Positions 1 to 8,374 are shown, counted from the first letter of the stretch. The stretch is 16,273 nt of DNA from VRUE01 sp035556755 (GCA_035556755.1 DATMEP010000056.1:1-16273), one strand, 5' to 3'. Numbers and translations: made by a program. The notes: generated by a model not told the origin, from the letters alone.

Positions 1-813
1 GTCCTCCTCAGGCAACTCGTGACCCATGATCGAGGTGACCGCGTTGGTCTTCGAGATCTTCTTCGAGTCCAACCGCTCGCGCTCGAGCATGTTGTAGAAG
101 TCCATGTTGCCGCCGACGTTGAGCTGGCTGGTCCGCTCCAGACGCACGCCGCGGTCATGGAAGAGACGAGCGAGCGCCCGGTGGACGATCGTCGCCCCGA
201 CCTGGCTCTTGATGTCGTCGCCGATGATCGGCAGCCCGGCCTCCTGGAAGCGCTTGTCCCAGTAGTCCTCGCGGGCGATGAAGACCGGCAGGCAGTTGAC
301 GAAGCCGACGCCCGCCTTCAGCGCCTGCTCGACGTACCACTTGGTCGCCTCCTCGGAGCCGACCGGCAGGTAGCAGACCAGCACGTCCGCCTTGGTCTCT
401 TTGAGGATCCCGACCACGTCGGCGGTTTCGCCCGGCGCTTTGGTGATCTTCTCTTTCAGGTACTTGCCGAGCCCGTCGTGGGTCATCCCCCGCTCGACCT
501 TGATCCCCAGCTGCGGCACCTCGGCGAACTTGATCGTGTCGTTCTGGCCCGACCAGATCGCCTCGGAGAGGTCCTTGCCGACCTTCTCGGAGTCGATGTC
601 GAAGGCGGCGACGAACTCGACGTCGCGGACGTGGTAGCCGCCGAGGTCGACGTGCATCAGGCCCGGGACTTCCTCCGCCGGGTCGGCGTCCTTGTAGTAC
701 TGGACGCCCTGGATGAAGGAGTTGGCGCAGTTGCCGACGCCGACGATTGCGACGCGGACCTTCTCGTCCGTGTGGGCGGCGCCGTTGCCGGTTGCTCCGT
801 TGGTCTCACTCAT
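1..813 (-). CDS. ino1: Inositol-3-phosphate synthase, 3' end cut by window edge
   Basis: Converts glucose 6-phosphate to 1D-myo-inositol 3-phosphate using NAD; cytosolic, and the entry step to inositol lipids in actinobacteria. I translated 271 residues from the ATG at 813 to the window edge without a stop. Visible are an N-terminal Rossmann motif (VAIVGVGNCANS, about residues 21-32), the conserved GDDIKSQVGAT (198-208), QLNVGGNMDFYNM (230-242) and KKISKTNAV (251-259), all typical of the short mycobacterial-type enzyme. Actinobacterial homologues are about 360 residues, so roughly 90 are missing beyond position 1. An AAGGA lies about 12 nt upstream of the ATG, a loose Shine-Dalgarno. It follows the PIP synthase-like gene by 61 bp on the same strand, so the two are probably co-transcribed and their products act in sequence. 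Confidence 0.93.
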   Translation of the reverse strand, partial: MSETNGATGNGAAHTDEKVRVAIVGVGNCANSFIQGVQYYKDADPAEEVPGLMHVDLGGYHVRDVEFVAAFDIDSEKVGKDLSEAIWSGQNDTIKFAEVPQLGIKVERGMTHDGLGKYLKEKITKAPGETADVVGILKETKADVLVCYLPVGSEEATKWYVEQALKAGVGFVNCLPVFIAREDYWDKRFQEAGLPIIGDDIKSQVGATIVHRALARLFHDRGVRLERTSQLNVGGNMDFYNMLERERLDSKKISKTNAVTSIMGHELPEED

Positions 814-874
814 GAAAGCTGGAAATCCTTCCTGGTCGGGCTGAGTGGCAAAGCACACCTGCAGCCATGACTGG

Positions 875-1540
875 TTACAGCGGGGGCGGCCCTGGGGCCT
901 CGCTTGAAAGCTCGTTTCGTACGTGCCATACGCGCTGGATCGCAGTGATCGTGGTCAGCGCCGCGATCAGGTAGATCGCCGGCGCCAGCAACTCGAAATC
1001 CCCGAGCCCGGCACCCTTGGCGAAAACCAAGCCAACGGAGAGTATGACTACCCGTACCGGTCGCGTTGCCAACCCGACCTTGCACTCAACTCCCAGCGCC
1101 TCGGCCCTGGCCCTCGTGTAGGAGACCATCAGCGAGCCGAGCACGGCGATCACGCACATCGCCGCGGCGAAGTCGTCGCCGGTCGCTGCGAAGTAGCCGG
1201 CGACCGCGGCCAGCACGATCCCCTCCTCGATCCGGTCGAGGGTCGAGTCGAGGAAGGCGCCGAACAGCGTGCCCTTGCCCGACATCCGCGAGTAGCGGCC
1301 GTCGAGCGTGTCCATCACCGAGCCGAGGATGAAGGCGATCCCGGCGAGGAAGAAGAAGCGCTGGGTGATCAGCACGGCGGCGATCAGGTTTCCCGCCAGG
1401 CCGACCATCGAGATCGCGTTCGGCGTCAGCCGCGACTCGATCAGGCGGTCGCGGGCGTAGGCCCGGAGCTCCTGGCCGTTTCGTCCCTGGCGCCCGTTGC
1501 GGCGAGTGCGCGGAGCCCTTGGCGGGGCCGACGAATCCAT
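875..1540 (-). CDS. pgsA: CDP-alcohol phosphatidyltransferase, probable phosphatidylinositol-phosphate synthase
   Basis: Integral membrane enzyme of the CDP-alcohol phosphatidyltransferase family. From the ATG at 1540 it is 221 residues. The signature D-x2-D-G-x2-[A]-R-x8-G-x3-D-x3-D is present with D77, D80, G81, R85, G94, D98 and D102; the usual Ala is Ser84. Several hydrophobic segments flank it (about 47-75, 105-120, 125-140, 163-178, 184-202). YTRARAEALG (141-150) and the downstream TRPVR resemble actinobacterial PIP synthases (PgsA1 type), which join inositol 1-phosphate/3-phosphate to CDP-diacylglycerol. The neighbouring inositol-3-phosphate synthase supports this acceptor over glycerol 3-phosphate; that choice is inference. 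A TTG at 1570 would add ten residues. Neither start has a good Shine-Dalgarno, so the start is uncertain. The PAP2 gene ends 48 bp upstream of the chosen ATG. Confidence 0.85.
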   Translation of the reverse strand: MDSSAPPRAPRTRRNGRQGRNGQELRAYARDRLIESRLTPNAISMVGLAGNLIAAVLITQRFFFLAGIAFILGSVMDTLDGRYSRMSGKGTLFGAFLDSTLDRIEEGIVLAAVAGYFAATGDDFAAAMCVIAVLGSLMVSYTRARAEALGVECKVGLATRPVRVVILSVGLVFAKGAGLGDFELLAPAIYLIAALTTITAIQRVWHVRNELSSEAPGPPPL

Positions 1541-1588
1541 TGAGCTGAGGCTAGTCGATCCAGCGGGCAACCCGCCAGGGGACGACCG

Positions 1589-2368
1589 CTATGCCTCGAC
1601 CTCGCGCGGAGAGCCGGTCCGCCAGGACCAGGCCTCCGGCCGGGCGCGGGCGAGCAGCTCCTTGGCGATCAGGGCCGCGGCGACGGCGACCATCCAGCCG
1701 AGCACGATGTCGACCCAGTAGTGGTTGCCGGTGACGATCACGACCCAGGCGACGAGCAGCGGCCAGGCCAGCCAGACGCCTTTCAGGAACCGGCTGCGGA
1801 CCAGCTGGAAGCCGGTGGCGCCGATCATCAGCGCGAAGGCGCAGTGCATGCTGGGCACCGCTGCGTAGGGATTGATGAAGAGCTTGGCCAGGGCCGAGTC
1901 GTGGTTGACGCTGGAGAAGTCGTTGATCGTGTCGACGAAGCCGTACCCGGGGTAGAGCCGCGGCGGCGCCGTCGGGTAGAGCACGTAGCCGACCAGGGCC
2001 AGTCCCATCGCGACCGCGAACATGTTGCGGACGAAGTAGAAGGACTCGTTGCGGAAGAAGTAGAGCCAGACGAAGAAGCCGAGCACGACCGCGAACTGGC
2101 TGTTCATGTAGACCTGGTTGGCGAAGTCGATCACCCAGCTCGCCCCCATGAAGAATTCCTGCATGGCGGGCTCGAAGAAGGTCCCGGTGGCGCGCTCGGC
2201 GTCGATCACCTGCTGGCCGTGGGCGAAGGCGGTGGAGTGTTGGCCGTCGGCGATCCCCCGCACCGTCTCGTAGGCGAAATCGACGATCAGCAGCAGGCCG
2301 ATCTGGCGGCCGAGGTCGCCCCAACCCTGGGGCAGCCTGGCGGTGACTGCGGCGAAGGCACGAGTCAT
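1589..2368 (-). CDS. PAP2-superfamily (Aur1-like, PAP2_3) membrane phosphatase/transferase
   Basis: 259-residue polytopic membrane protein with hydrophobic segments around 22-36, 92-104, 115-130, 175-190, 198-213 and 220-236. It carries YPTAPPRL (131-138), PSMH (172-175, His175) and TGNHYWVD (213-220, His216 and Asp220). These match the C2/C3 catalytic blocks of the PAP2_3/Aur1-like subfamily, which lacks the classic KxxxxxxRP first motif. Family members dephosphorylate lipid phosphates or transfer inositol-phosphate head groups by a phospho-histidine mechanism. It is the first gene of the minus-strand set leading into PIP synthase and inositol-3-phosphate synthase, so a role on an inositol phospholipid is a reasonable inference. 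It could instead act on undecaprenyl pyrophosphate or phosphatidate. A GTG three bases upstream (2371) is an alternative start. I chose the ATG because a TACAAT -10 box places the transcript start there. Confidence 0.85.
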   Translation of the reverse strand: MTRAFAAVTARLPQGWGDLGRQIGLLLIVDFAYETVRGIADGQHSTAFAHGQQVIDAERATGTFFEPAMQEFFMGASWVIDFANQVYMNSQFAVVLGFFVWLYFFRNESFYFVRNMFAVAMGLALVGYVLYPTAPPRLYPGYGFVDTINDFSSVNHDSALAKLFINPYAAVPSMHCAFALMIGATGFQLVRSRFLKGVWLAWPLLVAWVVIVTGNHYWVDIVLGWMVAVAAALIAKELLARARPEAWSWRTGSPREVEA

Positions 2369-2374
2369 CACGCA

Positions 2375-2380
2375 ATTGTA
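2375..2380 (-). promoter_or_regulatory. -10 box (TACAAT) for a leaderless PAP2 transcript
   Basis: On the minus strand TACAAT differs from TATAAT at one position and is followed by six bases (TGCGTG) before the ATG at 2368. Transcription starting about seven bases after the hexamer would begin at the A of the ATG, giving a leaderless mRNA. No Shine-Dalgarno lies upstream, which agrees. No convincing -35 hexamer is visible at 16-18 bp. This would drive the PAP2-pgsA-ino1 set. Confidence 0.45.
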
Positions 2381-2402
2381 AATCGCCCGTTAACGGAGCG
2401 GT

Positions 2403-2485
2403 GTGGCGGGCGGGTCCTGTCGCGGCGGCCTCCCCCATGTGCTCGGACGCTCCGCGCCCTCCGCTATGGGGGACCCCCGCCACCA
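2403..2485. repeat. GC-rich nested inverted repeat, possible terminator of the hydrolase gene
   Basis: A perfect 8 bp inner pair (TCCCCCAT at 2431-2438, ATGGGGGA at 2466-2473) sits inside an imperfect outer pair (TGGCGGGCGGGTCC at 2404-2417 against GGACCCCCGCCA at 2472-2483). The two arms share a few bases, so they would be alternative folds. A small CGGA-CGC-TCCG hairpin (2444-2454) lies in the loop. The repeat is in the 140 bp gap downstream of the minus-strand hydrolase and upstream of the PAP2 promoter, where a terminator is expected. There is no T-run, so intrinsic termination is not certain; a dispersed REP-like element is the alternative. Confidence 0.4.
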
Positions 2486-2508
2486 CGCCACCCGCCCGAG
2501 AAGCCCTA

Positions 2509-3327
2509 CTAACGGACGAATTCCAATACCCGGTCCACGACAGCTGGGTCGTCGATCAGGGGCCAGTGGCCGGCTCCTTGGACAATCTCCAGCTCAGCGT
2601 TGGGGAGTACTTGGGCGTAGTCCAGGGCGAATTTGGTGGGGAGGTAAGGATCGCGGTCGCCCCAGAGGATGAGCGAGGGGCAGGTGAGTCTGCCGAGGTC
2701 GCGGCCGGCGGCGGCGAGGCGGTCGGGGTCTGCATCACGGTAGAGCTGCAGGATCGCGCGCTTCGTGCCGCGGTCCCAGTAGCGCCAGATCATCTCCACG
2801 AACTCGCGTGGCATCGGGCTGCGGTCGCCCCGAGCCTGGCGCAGGGTCAGGGCCATCGAGGCTTTCGTCGTCGTCGCGTTGGCGAGCTCGCCGAGAATGC
2901 GGCGGCGCCAGATGCGCGCTACCCAGTGCCAGCGGTAGCCGGGCAGCAGCGGTACCGCGTTGATGACGACCAGCTTCTGGACCCGCTCCGGCAGGCGCTG
3001 GGCGCCGATCAGGGCGAGGGCGCCCCAATCGTGGACGACCAGGTTGTGCCGGTCGATTCGCAGCTGGTCCAGGCATCGATCGAGGAAGGCGGACAGCTCG
3101 TGCATAGTGTGATCGAACTGGCCGTGCCCGGGGCGAACCGATCGTCCCCACCCCGGCATGTCGATTGCCAGCGCCGGTCCCTTGCGTTCGAGAAACGGCA
3201 GCCATTCTTCGCCGTGAGTCGGATTGCCATGGCAGAAGACCGTCGGCGTCCCCACGCCCTCGGCCCACCAGCAGCGGGTGCGCAGCCCGTCGACCTCTAG
3301 GGTCAGCTCCTCGATCTTGGCTGGCAT
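2509..3327 (-). CDS. Alpha/beta hydrolase, haloalkane-dehalogenase-like
   Basis: 272-residue cytosolic alpha/beta hydrolase. Visible are the oxyanion motif HGNPT (33-37), the nucleophile elbow VVHDWGAL with Asp100 followed by Trp101, the acid region LWGDRDPYLP (Asp226, or Asp224), and the base His254 in GAGHWPL. An Asp nucleophile indicates the haloalkane dehalogenase/epoxide hydrolase branch rather than a Ser esterase. Asn35 in HGNP and Trp101 after the nucleophile are the residues that bind the halide in dehalogenases, whereas epoxide hydrolases usually carry HGFP. A cap region spans roughly 128-205. I started at the ATG at 3327 (MPAKIEE); another ATG at 3339 adds four residues but abuts the nth start codon. 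Neither has a Shine-Dalgarno. The reading frame stays open far upstream, but that extension lies antisense to nth and is not coding. Confidence 0.85.
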   Translation of the reverse strand: MPAKIEELTLEVDGLRTRCWWAEGVGTPTVFCHGNPTHGEEWLPFLERKGPALAIDMPGWGRSVRPGHGQFDHTMHELSAFLDRCLDQLRIDRHNLVVHDWGALALIGAQRLPERVQKLVVINAVPLLPGYRWHWVARIWRRRILGELANATTTKASMALTLRQARGDRSPMPREFVEMIWRYWDRGTKRAILQLYRDADPDRLAAAGRDLGRLTCPSLILWGDRDPYLPTKFALDYAQVLPNAELEIVQGAGHWPLIDDPAVVDRVLEFVR

Positions 3328-3339
3328 GCGGGGAAACAT

Positions 3340-4011
3340 ATGACCGGCGAGTGGAAGCGACCGGACAAGCGGCGGGTGCGGGCGATCCGCAACCGGCTGC
3401 GGGAGATGTACGGGCAGCCCGTCAACGAGCCGCACGGGCACCCGATCGCCGAGCTGATCAAGACGGTCCTCTCCCAGCACACCAACGACCGCAACCGCGA
3501 CCGCTCCTTCGGCCAGCTGCGCGAACGCTTCCCGACCTGGGACGAGGTCCGCGACGCGCCGCTCGGCGAGCTCGAAGACGCGATCCGGCCCGGCGGGCTG
3601 GCCAAGCAGAAGGCGCCCCGGATCCAGGCGATCCTGGAGCGGCTCGGCGACCATCCCGATCTCGACTGGATGGAGGCGGCGCCGCGCGAGGGGTCGCTCG
3701 AGTTCCTCCTCTCGCTGCCGGGCGTCGGGCGCAAAACGGCCGCCTGCGTTCTGATCTTCACCTGGGACATCCCGGAGATCCCGGTCGACGTCCATATCCA
3801 CCGGGTCGGCGGGCGGCTCGGGCTCTTCCCACCGAAGGCCTCCTTCGAGCGAGCCCACGACGAGATGCTGGCGGTCGTCGACCCCGAGGACGCCTACGAG
3901 CTGCACATGAACCTGATCCAACACGGCCGCACGGTCTGCCGGCCGAAACCACGCTGCGAGGAGTGCGCGCTGCGTCGCATGTGCCCCTGGTACCGTGCCG
4001 AGCGCAAATGA
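3340..4011 (+). CDS. nth: Endonuclease III-family DNA glycosylase/AP lyase
   Basis: Base-excision repair enzyme that removes oxidised pyrimidines and cleaves abasic sites. The 223 residues hold the helix-hairpin-helix LPGVGRKTAAC (126-136) with catalytic Lys132, the GPD-loop Asp150 in VDVHIHRVGGRLG, and the LSQHTNDRN motif (44-52), which resembles the LSQNTTDRN form of the family. Four C-terminal cysteines (200, 206, 209, 215) should bind a [4Fe-4S] cluster. Their spacing is C-x5-C-x2-C-x5-C, one residue shorter in the first gap than the E. coli enzyme. The start is set by GGGGA six bases before the ATG. The stop overlaps the cytochrome gene start by ATGA, so translation is likely coupled. 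A role as a MutY-like or specialised glycosylase of the same fold cannot be excluded. Confidence 0.92.
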   Translation: MTGEWKRPDKRRVRAIRNRLREMYGQPVNEPHGHPIAELIKTVLSQHTNDRNRDRSFGQLRERFPTWDEVRDAPLGELEDAIRPGGLAKQKAPRIQAILERLGDHPDLDWMEAAPREGSLEFLLSLPGVGRKTAACVLIFTWDIPEIPVDVHIHRVGGRLGLFPPKASFERAHDEMLAVVDPEDAYELHMNLIQHGRTVCRPKPRCEECALRRMCPWYRAERK

Positions 4012-4424
4012 GCAAGAAGACCTTCATCGTCTTCGGGCTGCTGGTCGTTTTCCTCGCAGTCCTGATCCCCTGGCTGGCCTTCCAGGCCGACGGCGACTCG
4101 CCGCCGGACGTCGAGGTCCCCGCGAGCATGGAGAGCGGCAAGGCGTTGTTCGACGTCAACTGCGGCAACTGCCACACGCTCTACGCGGCGGAAACCGACG
4201 GCAACTACGCCCCCGACCTCGACGAACTGCTCGCCCCCGCCGGCCCGCCGACCGGGCCCGGCGCCGAGCAGACGATCGAAGCGACCGAAGGCCGCGTGCT
4301 CAACGCGATCGAAGAAGGCGTCGACTCGAGCACCGAGCCGGGCCGGATGCCCGGCGGTATCCTCTCCGGCGAACAGGCCGAAGAAGTCGCCGCATTCGTC
4401 GCCGCCACCGCCGGCGAGGGCTAG
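4008..4424 (+). CDS. Membrane-anchored c-type cytochrome
   Basis: 138-residue protein with an N-terminal membrane segment (residues 5-25) acting as an uncleaved anchor or signal peptide, then a small class I cytochrome c domain outside the membrane. Haem attachment is CGNCH (Cys52, Cys55, His56). The likely sixth ligand is Met114 in GRMPGGIL, followed by the usual C-terminal helix (GEQAEEVAAFVAA). It should carry electrons in a respiratory chain; the partner is not identifiable here. It overlaps nth by four bases (ATGA), so both come from one transcript. Its TAG stop shares the palindrome CTAG with the stop of the convergent EEP gene, leaving no intergenic terminator. Confidence 0.9.
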   Translation: MSKKTFIVFGLLVVFLAVLIPWLAFQADGDSPPDVEVPASMESGKALFDVNCGNCHTLYAAETDGNYAPDLDELLAPAGPPTGPGAEQTIEATEGRVLNAIEEGVDSSTEPGRMPGGILSGEQAEEVAAFVAATAGEG

Positions 4425-5680
4425 CGCCCGAACCGCAAAGCGCTGAAGACTCCGGCGTGATCGGAATTCCAGAAGCCGTTGACGGGCTGGATGCCGGTCA
4501 CCGCTGAGCTCTGCAGCGTCACCACCTCCGGATCCCTCGTCATCACGTGGTCGACCTGGTGGTCGAAGTCTTCTTCGCTGCCGCCGGCATCCTCCGCCAG
4601 CAAGCTGGAGTCAAGGCAGCAGCTGAGGGGGTCGTTCGTGCTGCGCTCGACCATGCCAGAGCCGAGCAGGGCCAGGTAGGCCTGCTGGTCCACGGGGTCG
4701 ACCGTGTCGTCGTCGGAGTTGAGATCGCCCAGCAGGACGACGGGCAGCCCGCTCGTCGCGGGACCGGTCGGGGCAACGAGCTCCAGCGCCTGGGCCGTGC
4801 GCACGGTTGGCTCGAACGCCTCCAGGTGCGTGTTGACGAAGCGGAACGGGTGGCTGCCGCGCACCTTCGCGTCGGTCGCCGTCCAGCCCCTTTTGATCGG
4901 CACCGTGGCGCCGAGGATCGGTGCGGGCAGCAGGACTTTGAAGTTGGCGCTCTGCGTGTTCCAGGTCTGCACTCCGGCGCCGCGCCGGGCGAGGATCACG
5001 TCGCGCATCGTCAGCCGCCCGTTGATCTCGGCGTCGGCGATCGCCGGGTTCCCGTCCGGGTTGTCGCCGGCGACCTCGTTCTCGTCGGCGGGAGCCTCGA
5101 GGTCGAACTCGTCCTGGACCACGACGACCTCGTACTGGGGCTTGCCCTTGCCGTCCTTGCCCCTACCCTCGTTGAGCTCGTCGAGCAGTTCCTGCAGGTA
5201 GTCGTAGCGGACCGTCGTCGCGCTGGGGCCGGTGGCAAGCGGGGCCAGGCTCGGTGGCCCGGTGCGCCACAGCGCCACCTCCTGCAGGCCGACCAGGTCG
5301 GGCTGCAGGTCGAGAATCTCGTCGGCGAGCCCCTCCGCCCTGGTCGGGAAGTCGTTGAGGGTCACTTCGCGCAGGATCTGGCCGTTGGCTTCGACGAACC
5401 CGGAGAGAGTGTCGGCCTCGAGCGCCGGCCCCAGGTCGGCACCGAGATAGAGGTTGCGGGTCATCACGTTGACGACCTTGCCTTTGCCGTGGTCGCCGTC
5501 ATGGCCGCGGCCATGACGGTGGCGATGATGGCCCTTCCCGTGGTGGCCATGGACCTTGGCCTTGCCATGGTGGTGGCTGCTCTGCTTGCCCGCGGCCCAG
5601 CCGGGTATGAGCACAAGGACCAGTACGGCAAGGAGCGCCGCCAGCGACGAGCGGCGAAGCGGTGCGTGCGCGTGACTCAA
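4421..5680 (-). CDS. Secreted endonuclease/exonuclease/phosphatase (EEP) family hydrolase with His-rich linker
   Basis: 419 residues from a TTG start. Residues 1-31 form a signal peptide (RR, then LAALLAVLVLVLIPG, cleavage near AAG). Next is a linker with 12 histidines in about 29 residues (36-64), rich in Gly and Lys. The catalytic domain has the EEP order: Asn76 (TRNLYLGADL), Glu134 (GLQEV), His285 (NTHLE), Asp319/Asn321 (LLGDLNS), Asp377 (DHVMT) and Asp407-His408 (SDHAG). All metal and catalytic residues appear intact. The superfamily covers DNases, sphingomyelinases and inositol-phosphate phosphatases; the substrate cannot be told. The TTG at 5680 is preferred because AGGAGG lies six bases before it. 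The ATG at 5698 would add MKRRNT and place that AGGAGG inside the gene. It is divergent from dnaK and convergent with the cytochrome. Confidence 0.85.
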   Translation of the reverse strand: MSHAHAPLRRSSLAALLAVLVLVLIPGWAAGKQSSHHHGKAKVHGHHGKGHHRHRHGRGHDGDHGKGKVVNVMTRNLYLGADLGPALEADTLSGFVEANGQILREVTLNDFPTRAEGLADEILDLQPDLVGLQEVALWRTGPPSLAPLATGPSATTVRYDYLQELLDELNEGRGKDGKGKPQYEVVVVQDEFDLEAPADENEVAGDNPDGNPAIADAEINGRLTMRDVILARRGAGVQTWNTQSANFKVLLPAPILGATVPIKRGWTATDAKVRGSHPFRFVNTHLEAFEPTVRTAQALELVAPTGPATSGLPVVLLGDLNSDDDTVDPVDQQAYLALLGSGMVERSTNDPLSCCLDSSLLAEDAGGSEEDFDHQVDHVMTRDPEVVTLQSSAVTGIQPVNGFWNSDHAGVFSALRFGR

Positions 5681-5686
5681 GGTGTT

Positions 5687-5692
5687 CCTCCT
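5687..5692 (-). promoter_or_regulatory. Strong Shine-Dalgarno AGGAGG deciding the EEP gene start
   Basis: AGGAGG followed by six bases (AACACC) and TTG. This is the best ribosome binding site near this gene. The upstream ATG at 5698 has only a GGAGG 14 bases away, inside the palindrome GGAGGCGCCTCC (5706-5717). Confidence 0.6.
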
Positions 5693-5748
5693 CTTCATGG
5701 ATTTCGGAGGCGCCTCCCCTTGTGCCCGCCATCACTGCGCGTGAAACC

Positions 5749-5754
5749 AATATA
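5749..5754 (-). promoter_or_regulatory. Possible -10 box (TATATT) for the EEP gene
   Basis: TATATT on the minus strand lies in the divergent region about 70 bases upstream of the TTG start. No -35 match is seen at 17 bp spacing. The TTTGCAA repeat block lies just upstream on this strand, so a regulator bound there could affect both directions. Weak evidence: composition here is AT-richer in general. Confidence 0.3.
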
Positions 5755-5760
5755 GGGAAG

Positions 5761-5813
5761 CGATTTGCAATCGTTTGCAAACTTGCCATACTGCGACTTA
5801 GATTTTTAAAGTC
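5761..5813 (+). promoter_or_regulatory. dnaK operon promoter region with TTTGCAA repeats and dyads
   Basis: TTTGCAA occurs at 5764-5770 and 5774-5780, exactly one helical turn (10 bp) apart. The second copy is the centre of a perfect 10 bp palindrome GTTTGCAAAC (5773-5782), and the first lies in CGATT-TGC-AATCG (5761-5773). TTGCAA (5775-5780) and TTAGAT (5798-5803) are spaced 17 bp and could be -35 and -10. A further dyad, GACTT-N9-AAGTC (5795-5813), covers the -10 and presumed start. The expected HspR box (CTTGAGT-N7-ACTCAAG) and CIRCE are not seen. The leader to the GTG at 5860 would be about 50 nt with GGAGG at 5845-5849. Confidence 0.5.
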
Positions 5814-5859
5814 CCTAATTGACCTGAACGAGTAAACGACCCCTGGAGGTACGTGAGAA

Positions 5860-7754
<1,895 letters not shown>

Positions 7755-7758
<4 letters not shown>

Positions 7759-8366
7759 GCGCACCTCAAGACGGCGATCCACAAGAGTCTCCGGCCGCGG
7801 GTCCTGTCGTGGGGCAGGGCACCTCGTCCTCGCAGGCTGCGGGCGAGGAACCCAGCCCCACACCACCCGCGGACGGGAGCGACCAGGTGGAACACGACCT
7901 TGATGCGCTTCTAGCTGACACCCAGCGCGAGCGGGATGAGTACCTCGAACTCGCCAAGAGGACCAAGGCTGATTTCGAGAACTATCGGAAGCGGATGGCC
8001 AGCGAGGTGCAGGCGGCGGCCGTGCGCGGCAAGGTCGAGCTGGTGTCCGGGCTGCTCGGGGTGATCGACAACCTGGAGCGGGCTTTGGCCGCTGCCGAGA
8101 TCGACCCTGACGCGGATGAGGCGCCGGCGGAGCCGTTGGCTCAGGGCATCCTCCTCACGTATCGCGATCTCTGCGCCACCCTGCAGCGCGCCGGGGTGGA
8201 ATCGGTCGACGCGACCGGGGAGAGGTTCGATCCGAATCTGCATGAGGCGCTTTCGACGCTGGCGGCGGAGGGGGTCGAGAGCGGCACGGTTGTCGAGACG
8301 ATGCAGAAGGGGTACCGGCTCGGCGAGCAGCTGATCCGGCCGGCCCGTGTGGTGGTCGCGGAGTAG
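7755..8366 (+). CDS. grpE: Nucleotide exchange factor GrpE
   Basis: 203-residue cofactor that releases ADP from DnaK. Residues 1-45 are a disordered Pro/Ala/Glu-rich tail. A long helix (about 46-90) contains the dimerising coiled coil and the conserved FENYRKRM (74-81). The four-helix region has LLGVIDNLERAL (100-111), and the C-terminal beta wing includes GERFDPNLHEALS (155-167) and GTVVETMQKGYRLG..LIRPARVVVAE (177-203), all diagnostic of the family. The ATG overlaps the dnaK stop by four bases, indicating translational coupling. dnaJ follows after 8 bp. Confidence 0.97.
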
Positions 8367-8374
8367 GGGCACTC

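Noticed and set aside
1551..2486. Minus-strand frame of 311 residues over the PAP2 gene
   Set aside because: Arg-rich out-of-frame shadow; the other frame has membrane segments and PAP2 motifs.
5675..5681. ACTCAAG, a half-site of the HspR box, near the EEP start
   Set aside because: No CTTGAGT partner at the required 7 bp spacing on either side; it is explained by the EEP start codon context.
5706..5717. GGAGGCGCCTCC palindrome upstream of the EEP ATG as a regulator site
   Set aside because: Perfect 12 bp palindrome, but it is a single copy, GC-rich like the background, and part of it is only a distant Shine-Dalgarno-like string; not enough to call an operator.
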